13,884 nucleotides of DNA, taken from positions 994 to 14,877 of the forward strand of contig JALTNJ010000151.1 of assembly GCA_027000765.1 (NCBI GenBank). The letters are read 5' to 3'. The notes below the pieces were generated by a model, which saw nothing but the letters and a program-made list of their open reading frames with translations, had not been told where the DNA came from and did no database searches. The translations under genes were made by a program, and so were the position numbers. Source of the DNA: Nitrososphaeria archaeon. GTDB taxonomy: Archaea > Thermoproteota > Nitrososphaeria > Geothermarchaeales > JDFR-13. Positions 4,573-10,632 of this stretch are shown piece after piece. Each line of letters begins with the position of its first letter. The stretch's first letter is position 1.

Positions 4573-7392
4573 CTATACCTTGGATGAGAGTTTTTCAACT
4601 ATGAAGATGTATATTAGTATCCATATTAGGAATATAAGCTCGTATCCAATGCTGTGAAAGGCCTCACCGATATCCATTCCATAGTTTATGGTTAGGTAGA
4701 TTATCGTAGTTATCCTAACGATGTTTAGGAGCATGGTAATGCCAAGGCCAATGAGATATGTCGCCAGTATAAACCTGTTACTAACCCTTTTTCCTCTTAT
4801 TAAAGTAAGGTATTCAATGCTCATAAATGCCGTAAACAAGAAGATGCCTGTGACGCCTGTACATGGCCATCCTAAGATGACTGTAGTTCCTCCACGGGAT
4901 GAGAATGAGTCTATCACCAGTCCATAGGGCCCTGCCTCGGATACGACTCTCATCTCCACCCCGAATAACGGGGCTATCGCCTTTGATCCATAGGCACTTA
5001 GATACATTATCCACATAAAAACATCTGATGGGACTATTTTGGCGAGGTCGATAAAGTATATTAGGGCCATTATCCATAGATAGAGGGCTGGTATAAATGG
5101 GATGATGTTCCTCCCCCTCTCATCTCTATCAGCGGATCTAGTTATTATATATCCTATGAAGGTGTATAGAACAGCATATATCCCAGTGTCTATTAGGGAG
5201 AAATAGGCTTCTATATACCAGGTGCCGGCAGTCCTAATACTCCATAGATAAAGCCTTTTAACTACCGTGGATAAAGTGGTTAAGACTGGTATGGATATGA
5301 GTAGAATATGGATCAACCTCTTATTGGGAAGCTGTTTCTCGACTGGCTTGTATAGTGTGTAGACTGCAATAGTCATTATATATGCATAGATAAAGGCGCC
5401 TCCCCCTATCCAGGATATCTCAAGTAGCTGAGGGGTATATCCTAAATAGATTATTATTGGTGTTGCGGCAGCTATAAGTAGGAGACCTCTAAATCCCCTC
5501 TCTTCAAATGTATATGCCTCACCTATCTTCCTAGTGTATACAGTGGCTGGAGGACGGAATATAAGCCCTATTACCAAGGTCACTAATGCGATTAGTATAG
5601 CCATGTATATCACGTATCCATCGACATGGGGTATCGTGACTTCAACCAGCTTTTCCGGCTGAAGAACTATATCTTTGTCTATACCGTTGATAAACTGGGG
5701 TTCCAGCATTTGATATGCATCTATACCGTTTTTAATCCGTATCCTTCCACGTTCAAAAATCGTCCATAGTATATCTCCCGTATCTGGATGTATCTGAAGC
5801 TCCTCGATGGACGTGTTTCCCACGGAGTCTATCCTAAGCTGAATCCCGATATATCCACTCAGATCTATGCCCCCTAAAACATATGTTGCATTGTCTCCTG
5901 TATCTACATCCTTCCATAATGGGGACAGCTTCACCCCAGTGTCCCCATATAATTCTATATGCCTCAATCTCCGTGGATTCTCAACGGATAACACAAGTAT
6001 GTTTTCTCTTGTGGCATGAGCATTATCTAGAGAGAATTTGAGATACACACTATATGTTTCGTTCCCTCCAAATATCCTTATCCCCATATTTTCATCCTGG
6101 CTTATGTTAAGCGTTGTATTCGCCCAGTATCCAGTGTAGTTACTCCGAAGCACGTCATGCTCCTGTGTAGAGTTGTATATCTTAAGGGGATAGAAGTATG
6201 GACTGCGTCGAGGTATGTACTTGTTTTCCAATATGATGAGGAAGGTATCCCTCGGGATATTATACCCCATCTTATATTCCCTGAATGTATAGGAGGGGAA
6301 CCAGTCGCTGGTAAGTCTTCCCTTCTCTATTATAATATATCTAATGCATTTAGAATAGCTTATTGAGGTCATCTCTCTGATTCTACGGCTGACCTCACTT
6401 CTATCACTCCAGTTCCAATTCCTCGCGTCTCCATAGTAGACAATGTGATTGTCATTATCAACCAGTATCTTCACTACATTGGGGTTGGCGGTTGCCAGGA
6501 GGACAGTATCCCCTCTATCCACGTGGCTAGCTATAAACTCTTCAATTCCTGGATTGATCTCAAGCGGAGCGTTTCCAGCGGCATATGAATATAGTATTGG
6601 AGTTATCGAGGCGATCGATACTAGTAAAATTAGTGCTACAGTCTCTATCCTCCTCCAATCCCTCCTCTCAATCCTATTATAGGAACATGTCAATAGATAC
6701 GTTCCTTGAATGGTTATAGGCACTGCCAACACTGCATAGACGGCGTATCTATCTAGTCTCCTAAGGATGAAGTAGATAATGTATGTCGAGACGACTATAG
6801 CCAGTATCCATGGATCCAGCAACATTTTATAGCCGTTTATATACCTATATCTGTATATGTATGCGGTGGCTATGAGAAATACTGAATATGGACCTGTATA
6901 GTAAAACCTCTTTTCCCTGGCTCTCCTATAGATGAAGGGAAGGGCGAGGATCGGTTCATGGAGCCCCAGAGCAACTCCGAATATATCCTTGTATGTCTCT
7001 CCAACTCCTCGGGATAGGTATAGTATGGAGACAAGTATAGGTGTCAACAAGTCCCCTGTATATAGTGAGAGTATGGTCAGTGGGATGAGATAGCTCTTCT
7101 CTCCAAGGTCAACGTATTTTATAAGGATTATGATGAGGCAGATGCCTAGGAATAGCCTTGTATATAGAATGCCTAGGTAGGTGTACAGTGGGTAGTATAG
7201 GATGCTAGTGGTATAAAAACCCCATTCAACAAAGTACTCATCTAGCCATCCCGTCTTCAATATCCATTGGATGCTGTTCAAATTGCTTACTGTGAGTATG
7301 TCGTAACTGGTTAATACATTGTAGGTCATATAGAATGAGGTTATCACCGTTATTAGCATGGTATAAAGGTATTTGTAAGAGATTTTCCTCAT
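4573..7392 (-). CDS. Giant archaeosortase/exosortase-family membrane protein with N-terminal GT-C-like and glycosylated extracellular regions
   Basis: A 939-residue polytopic protein. Seen: the C-terminal domain (about 630-939, some eight to ten hydrophobic segments) carries the family triad: C844 in GWPCTGVTG, R893 in LLNIVRITT and H913 in GEAFHSIGYE, in the right order at membrane edges. These match archaeosortases/exosortases, transpeptidase-like enzymes that cut C-terminal sorting signals of surface proteins. The N-terminal 270 residues hold about seven or eight hydrophobic segments, with an acidic WLDE (49-52) after the first. Residues 271-590 are hydrophilic: an alpha/beta part (GIEEFIASHVDRGDTVLLA onward) like the extracellular domains of GT-C glycosyltransferases, then a beta-rich part with eight N-X-S/T sequons. 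Usual archaeosortases are roughly a third this size. ATG 7392 lies 18 bases after archease, without a clear ribosome binding site. Family membership is fairly sure; the GT-C resemblance is tentative, and substrate and subfamily are unknown. Confidence 0.8.
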   Translation of the reverse strand: MRKISYKYLYTMLITVITSFYMTYNVLTSYDILTVSNLNSIQWILKTGWLDEYFVEWGFYTTSILYYPLYTYLGILYTRLFLGICLIIILIKYVDLGEKSYLIPLTILSLYTGDLLTPILVSILYLSRGVGETYKDIFGVALGLHEPILALPFIYRRAREKRFYYTGPYSVFLIATAYIYRYRYINGYKMLLDPWILAIVVSTYIIYFILRRLDRYAVYAVLAVPITIQGTYLLTCSYNRIERRDWRRIETVALILLVSIASITPILYSYAAGNAPLEINPGIEEFIASHVDRGDTVLLATANPNVVKILVDNDNHIVYYGDARNWNWSDRSEVSRRIREMTSISYSKCIRYIIIEKGRLTSDWFPSYTFREYKMGYNIPRDTFLIILENKYIPRRSPYFYPLKIYNSTQEHDVLRSNYTGYWANTTLNISQDENMGIRIFGGNETYSVYLKFSLDNAHATRENILVLSVENPRRLRHIELYGDTGVKLSPLWKDVDTGDNATYVLGGIDLSGYIGIQLRIDSVGNTSIEELQIHPDTGDILWTIFERGRIRIKNGIDAYQMLEPQFINGIDKDIVLQPEKLVEVTIPHVDGYVIYMAILIALVTLVIGLIFRPPATVYTRKIGEAYTFEERGFRGLLLIAAATPIIIYLGYTPQLLEISWIGGGAFIYAYIMTIAVYTLYKPVEKQLPNKRLIHILLISIPVLTTLSTVVKRLYLWSIRTAGTWYIEAYFSLIDTGIYAVLYTFIGYIITRSADRDERGRNIIPFIPALYLWIMALIYFIDLAKIVPSDVFMWIMYLSAYGSKAIAPLFGVEMRVVSEAGPYGLVIDSFSSRGGTTVILGWPCTGVTGIFLFTAFMSIEYLTLIRGKRVSNRFILATYLIGLGITMLLNIVRITTIIYLTINYGMDIGEAFHSIGYELIFLIWILIYIFIVEKLSSKV

Positions 7393-7410
7393 GACGAAAC
7401 ACGTTTGAAG

Positions 7411-7836
7411 CTATATGTCAACAACATACCTAATTACTACTCTATCCCCCTCCTCAACAATCTCCATCTCATGATATGTCATAGCCTTAACATGGACCTT
7501 ATACCCATGTTTCTCCTTTTTATACTCCTCCCCAAACCCCAGTGCCTCCAACCTATAGTCCTCTCCATTTACCTCAATATCTACTTTAAAGTCTCTAAAT
7601 ACGAGGTTATCTAGCTCGAAGATAAGTATCAACTGATCTATCCAGTTGAATAATAGTGACATGATATCAAATCCAGAGACCTTTATCTTCTTCTCAATCC
7701 TCTTATCCACTTTCTCCACATCAAGCATCACATCATAGAAGGCGGTTCCAGCGGCTTCAAACGCCTCTTCAAGTGTGTCTCCCCAAGCCTCTATCTTAAT
7801 ATCCGCGGTGTGGTCGAGGAACCTATGTCCCTTCAT
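7411..7836 (-). CDS. Archease
   Basis: A 141-residue archease, the small metal-binding cofactor that promotes guanylylation and turnover of the RNA ligase RtcB, which joins tRNA exons. The signature DHTAD (residues 8-12), the helix DTLEEAFEAAGTAFYDVM (20-37), the hydrophobic stretch FDIMSLLFNWIDQLILIFE (56-74), VHVKAMTYHEMEI (114-126) and the C-terminal VIRYVVDI (134-141) are all family hallmarks; Asp11 and the terminal Asp140 correspond to metal-site positions. Length is typical. ATG 7836 has GAGGTT at 7845-7850 on the minus strand, eight bases upstream. The gene is divergent from tRNA-Ser(GGA), an apt neighbour for an RNA-ligation cofactor, though that tRNA shows no intron. The archaeosortase-like gene follows after 18 bases and is probably co-transcribed; no rtcB is seen in the window. 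Confidence 0.95.
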   Translation of the reverse strand: MKGHRFLDHTADIKIEAWGDTLEEAFEAAGTAFYDVMLDVEKVDKRIEKKIKVSGFDIMSLLFNWIDQLILIFELDNLVFRDFKVDIEVNGEDYRLEALGFGEEYKKEKHGYKVHVKAMTYHEMEIVEEGDRVVIRYVVDI

Positions 7837-7896
7837 AGTCGATCAACCTCAATTTAAATAGGTGGCTGTGCATCAGCTATAGACGCCTAGCCTAAA

Positions 7897-7910
7897 CTTA
7901 TATTAATAGT
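7897..7910 (-). promoter_or_regulatory. Candidate promoter of archease
   Basis: On the minus strand the sequence ATTAATATAAG is a TATA-like element about 65 bases before the archease ATG, giving a leader of about 40 bases with the GAGGTT site. A second AT block, TATTTAAATT (7851-7860), is too close to the start for an mRNA that keeps that site. Confidence 0.3.
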
Positions 7911-7928
7911 GCAAAAATTTTAAATATA
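7911..7928 (+). promoter_or_regulatory. Candidate BRE/TATA of tRNA-Ser
   Basis: GCAAAAA followed by TTTTAAATATA resembles an archaeal BRE plus TATA box. Initiation about 25 bases downstream falls near 7949, leaving a short 5' leader before the tRNA at 7957. Confidence 0.5.
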
Positions 7929-7956
7929 GATAGCTTTTAAACTCCTATTTGAAAAT

Positions 7957-8044
7957 GCCGGGATGCCCGAGCGGACCAAGGGGCGGGCCTGGAGAGCCCG
8001 TGAGCTTATAGCTCGCGTGGGTTCAAATCCCACTCCCGGCGCCA
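7957..8044 (+). tRNA. tRNA-Ser (anticodon GGA), CCA encoded
   Basis: A complete class II tRNA can be folded by eye. The acceptor stem GCCGGGA (7957-7963) pairs with TCCCGGC (8034-8040), followed by discriminator G8041 and encoded CCA (8042-8044). The anticodon stem CGGGC (7984-7988) pairs with GCCCG (7996-8000) around loop CTGGAGA, giving anticodon GGA (7991-7993), which reads UCC/UCU serine codons. A long variable arm (8001-8016, stem GAGC/GCTC) is typical of tRNA-Ser. The T arm is GTGGG-TTCAAAT-CCCAC (8017-8033). No intron interrupts the anticodon loop. The gene is divergent from archease and convergent with the DUF354 gene, which ends 32 bases away. Confidence 0.97.
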
Positions 8045-8076
8045 TACACATCCCTACTTTATAGTTTCCATAGTCG

Positions 8077-9153
8077 TTACTGGCTGAGCACCTTGGTGAT
8101 CGTCTCCGAAATATATCTAGCGGGATCCTCCATCTCCTCTATCAAGGGTCTTTCCCCGGTTTCCTCCATGTGTTTAACCTGTTTCTTAAGGGCCTCGACG
8201 ACCCTCTTGATACTCCTCATCTTCTTGACGACCCCTCTCTTTACGAGATACTGGATGCACTCCGGTAGCCTACCTGGTCTGAGTGTCAATGTAGGCTTTC
8301 CTATTAATGCAGACTCCATAGTCATCGTCCCCCCATATCCCACGAAGCCGCTGGAGTATTTGAGGAGTGTAAGTCCATCAACAACCTGATCAAGTATAAT
8401 AATATTATCTCTGTATTTCCCAAACACGTTCTTATAATACGTTATTTGATCGAGATACCTGGGTATAATCAGAACTCTATAATCTCCATTAGTTTCACGG
8501 ATGAATCTAGGCACCCACTTTTCAATACCCAACATTCTTCTGTAGTCCGTATTTAGTTGATAAGAGGCCTTACTCTCAATCGGCCTGACAACTATATACT
8601 TCATATCATCTAAGCCATATCTTTCCACCGTCTCCTTATCAATAACGTGTCTCAATATCCAGACAACTGGATCGAGACCCCTATACTGCATTATCCTATC
8701 CCTATCTATACCGTACCTCACCCACCTGCTTCTCGGGATCACCCATGGAGTATATAGGGCTTTTGACAAGGGGAGGGTTAACTTGGATACGGCCTTCGCA
8801 TGTGGAGTGTCGCTGACGGCTATATGCGGTATCCCTAGTCCAAAGGATACTCTAGCTGCATCGGGGGAGGTGAAGGAGATCGCTGCATCAGGCTCTTCAC
8901 GCGAGATTATATCCACTAGAGCTAGGCTCCTCTCGAGTGAGGAAACTAGTTTCCCCCTGAGGTCTCCCCCTCCATACTTACCTACGATCCAAACCACATG
9001 CCTTTTCATAAGATACTTCTGGGCTAGTCCAGTGGTCTCTCTAAAGTCTCGTACGGTGAAGAATACGTCGTATCCCCTTTTAATCAGTTCCCCCGCGATT
9101 CCATTGAAGAATAGGACTTGCTTGGGTGTAAGGACATCTATCCATATTTTCAT
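8077..9153 (-). CDS. DUF354 family protein, GT-B-like putative sugar enzyme
   Basis: A 358-residue protein of the DUF354 family, which has the two-Rossmann-domain (GT-B-like) build of MurG and UDP-GlcNAc 2-epimerase. Seen: the family opening MKIWIDVLTPKQ (residues 1-12); SFTSPDAARVSFGLGIPHIA (93-112) with a following SDTPHA (114-119), the acceptor-side domain; RPIESKASY (190-198); and the nucleotide-side loop GYGGTMTMESALIGKP (272-287), like the glycine-rich sugar-nucleotide loops of GT-B enzymes. ATG 9153 is chosen over TTG 9162 because family proteins begin at MKIW; no ribosome binding site is visible in front. No reaction is established for most of the family; members often occur in surface-polysaccharide loci. 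It is divergent from the AglH-like gene, sharing a 174-base spacer, which supports a role in glycan or lipid-linked sugar metabolism by inference only. Confidence 0.87.
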   Translation of the reverse strand: MKIWIDVLTPKQVLFFNGIAGELIKRGYDVFFTVRDFRETTGLAQKYLMKRHVVWIVGKYGGGDLRGKLVSSLERSLALVDIISREEPDAAISFTSPDAARVSFGLGIPHIAVSDTPHAKAVSKLTLPLSKALYTPWVIPRSRWVRYGIDRDRIMQYRGLDPVVWILRHVIDKETVERYGLDDMKYIVVRPIESKASYQLNTDYRRMLGIEKWVPRFIRETNGDYRVLIIPRYLDQITYYKNVFGKYRDNIIILDQVVDGLTLLKYSSGFVGYGGTMTMESALIGKPTLTLRPGRLPECIQYLVKRGVVKKMRSIKRVVEALKKQVKHMEETGERPLIEEMEDPARYISETITKVLSQ

Positions 9154-9327
9154 GGGTATCAATTAAAGGAATTGGCTACACCTAATTATTAGTTTACCGG
9201 GATTAATTTATTTAGGATAGGATATTTGATTTTTAATTGTTAACCTAGAAATAAAAATATCCAGACACATCGTGGATTAATTGAGGATATTAAAAAATCG
9301 CTGGACAATATATGTTAGGTGGTTGGA
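9154..9327. promoter_or_regulatory. Divergent spacer between DUF354 and AglH-like genes with repeated short motifs
   Basis: This AT-rich 174-base spacer must hold both promoters. GGATTAATT occurs at 9200-9208 and 9274-9282; AGGATATT occurs at 9219-9226 and 9284-9291; an inverted AAATATCC lies at 9255-9262. The two motifs come in the same order in both copies. ATATTAAAAAAT (9287-9298) is a possible TATA element for the plus-strand gene, placing initiation near 9319. On the minus strand the DUF354 promoter is not obvious. Confidence 0.4.
9317..9322 (+). promoter_or_regulatory. Ribosome binding site of the AglH-like gene
   Basis: AGGTGG lies five bases before ATG 9328. The in-frame GTG at 9319 is inside this site, so ATG 9328 is taken as the start. 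Confidence 0.6.
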
Positions 9328-10320
9328 ATGGAGTATCTCATCCCCCTACCGTCGCTCCTCCTCTTTATACTGGCTATTTTATTATCAACACTCACAACAA
9401 AATTGTTCTCAAGCTTTTTCAGGAGTAGGGGGTTCGTGGGAATAGATATATTCAAAACCCATAAGCCTAAGGTTCCGCTATTAGGAGGCTTATCCATCCC
9501 ATTGACTATAGTCGTATTCTCGTTCCTAGGATATTTAACCGGTCTCCTTGGGTGGAGGGAGGCCTTGGTAGTGACTCTAGTAACTATTATCTTGACTTCA
9601 GTTGGTTTACTCGATGATTTCAGGGAGGTCTCAGGATTATATAAGCCGGTAGCCTGTCTGCTAGGGGGTCTTCCAATAATATTTCTACATACTTATACTC
9701 CCCACCTGGATTTCCCCTTCGGCGTCGGCTTTAGAATAACCATAATCTATCTACTGATGATTCCCCTGGGGATATCTGTAGCCGCCAACACCGTGAATAT
9801 GCTTGACGTGATAAATGGATTGGTTGCTACAGCTGGTATAATAGTTTTGGGTGTTATGGGTATCGCGATTTATATCTTGGGGATGGATAGGAATCTCTAT
9901 CTAATTATGATCGGGATAGCCGCTCTACTCGGTTTCCTCTACTATAATAGATATCCGGCCAAGACCTTCCTCGGTAATGCACCAGCCCTTGTAATCGGAG
10001 GTTACATAGCTACTCTCGCAATAATGTATCATATTGAGTTTCCAACAGTTGTAGCGATGTTCCCGTTTATCCACAACTCATTCTTCTTCCTAAACAAGAT
10101 AAAGGGTTTTGTAGAGCATAAACAGCTGAATCTAAAGGTGACCGAGCTGGACTCCCAAGGCCTTATCCATGATGCAAGGGATGAGAAGGCGCCTATAACA
10201 CTACTGAGGTTTATAGTATCTAGAGACCCATTAAATGAGTTCGATGCATATCTGAATATCGTGATTCTATTCATATTCTCCGGGTTACTAGCCCTAATAT
10301 CATGTTTTTTAATGGGGTGA
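9328..10320 (+). CDS. AglH/Alg7-like UDP-GlcNAc:dolichyl-phosphate GlcNAc-1-phosphate transferase
   Basis: A 330-residue glycosyltransferase family 4 (MraY/WecA/Alg7) membrane enzyme. Such enzymes move a sugar-1-phosphate, probably GlcNAc or a similar HexNAc, from its UDP donor to a polyprenyl/dolichyl phosphate, the first step of lipid-linked glycan assembly at the cytoplasmic face. About ten hydrophobic segments are visible. Conserved cytoplasmic motifs are in order: KPKVPLLGGLSI (46-57), DDFRE (96-100, Mg-binding acidic pair), NTVNMLDVINGL (154-165), FLGNAPAL (214-221) and HNSFFFLNKIKG (249-260). The GNAPAL and HNSFFF forms look more like eukaryotic Alg7 and archaeal AglH than bacterial MraY/WecA. 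The gene is followed after four bases by a small membrane-protein gene, then glmS, which feeds UDP-GlcNAc synthesis. Dolichol-linked N-glycan initiation is the likeliest role; exact sugar is not decided by the sequence. Confidence 0.88.
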   Translation: MEYLIPLPSLLLFILAILLSTLTTKLFSSFFRSRGFVGIDIFKTHKPKVPLLGGLSIPLTIVVFSFLGYLTGLLGWREALVVTLVTIILTSVGLLDDFREVSGLYKPVACLLGGLPIIFLHTYTPHLDFPFGVGFRITIIYLLMIPLGISVAANTVNMLDVINGLVATAGIIVLGVMGIAIYILGMDRNLYLIMIGIAALLGFLYYNRYPAKTFLGNAPALVIGGYIATLAIMYHIEFPTVVAMFPFIHNSFFFLNKIKGFVEHKQLNLKVTELDSQGLIHDARDEKAPITLLRFIVSRDPLNEFDAYLNIVILFIFSGLLALISCFLMG

Positions 10321-10324
10321 TGAG

Positions 10325-10570
10325 ATGAGGATAAGCCGAACGACGTTATATATATGTATCGTTCTCATAGTGCAGTGGATTATCATAATGATATTGCCAC
10401 TCCTCTTCTTCGAGTATCTGGCCAGGGCCGATCTATATCCATATAACCCGTTTATAGACGATGTTATCAAGGCGATGCTGTCATTTACATTGGTAGGTCT
10501 ATGGCTTATTGAGTGGATGAAGATGGGTGAATACGTATACAAGTATCTCTCTAGAAGCCGTATCAAGTAG
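10325..10570 (+). CDS. Small two-helix membrane protein of unknown function
   Basis: An 81-residue protein that I do not recognise. It has two hydrophobic segments, about residues 7-30 and 47-64, joined by a polar linker (ARADLYPYNPFIDD, 33-46), and a basic tail ending YLSRSRIK, which suggests both ends lie inside the cell. The start ATG 10325 is only four bases after the stop of the AglH-like gene, and its ribosome binding site GGGGTGA (10314-10320) includes that stop codon, so translation is probably coupled. This placement makes a role as a partner or small subunit of the lipid-sugar transferase reasonable, but this is inference. It has no sorting-signal-like motif. Codon use resembles its neighbours, which supports a real gene. 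Confidence 0.65.
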   Translation: MRISRTTLYICIVLIVQWIIIMILPLLFFEYLARADLYPYNPFIDDVIKAMLSFTLVGLWLIEWMKMGEYVYKYLSRSRIK

Positions 10571-10592
10571 GATAATTATAGGTGGTGTCGCA

Positions 10593-10602
10593 TATTTTAT
10601 AT
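10593..10602 (+). promoter_or_regulatory. Candidate TATA element for glmS
   Basis: TATTTTATAT is centred about 35 bases before the glmS ATG, so initiation would fall near 10624. AGGGGTG at 10617-10623, a good ribosome binding site nine bases before the ATG, would lie at or just before that point, so the site may instead serve a transcript coming from the upstream AglH-like operon. Confidence 0.4.
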
Positions 10603-10632
10603 TTGTTTAGCTGTCTAGGGGTGTAGCACTAT

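Noticed and set aside
7405..7614. Plus-strand open frame antisense to archease
   Set aside because: Archease is clearly identified on the minus strand over the whole stretch; the plus-strand frame is a shadow without family resemblance.
7989..7995. Intron in tRNA-Ser(GGA), suggested by the nearby archease gene
   Set aside because: The anticodon loop is a normal seven-base loop and all stems close without an insertion.
8783..9166. Plus-strand open frame of 127 codons opposite the DUF354 gene
   Set aside because: Composition is that of a shadow frame of the minus-strand gene, which matches its family over the full length.
10325..10570. The small membrane protein as an archaeosortase substrate
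   Set aside because: It has a hydrophobic segment and a basic C-terminus, but lacks a secreted domain and a PEF/PGF-type motif before the last helix.
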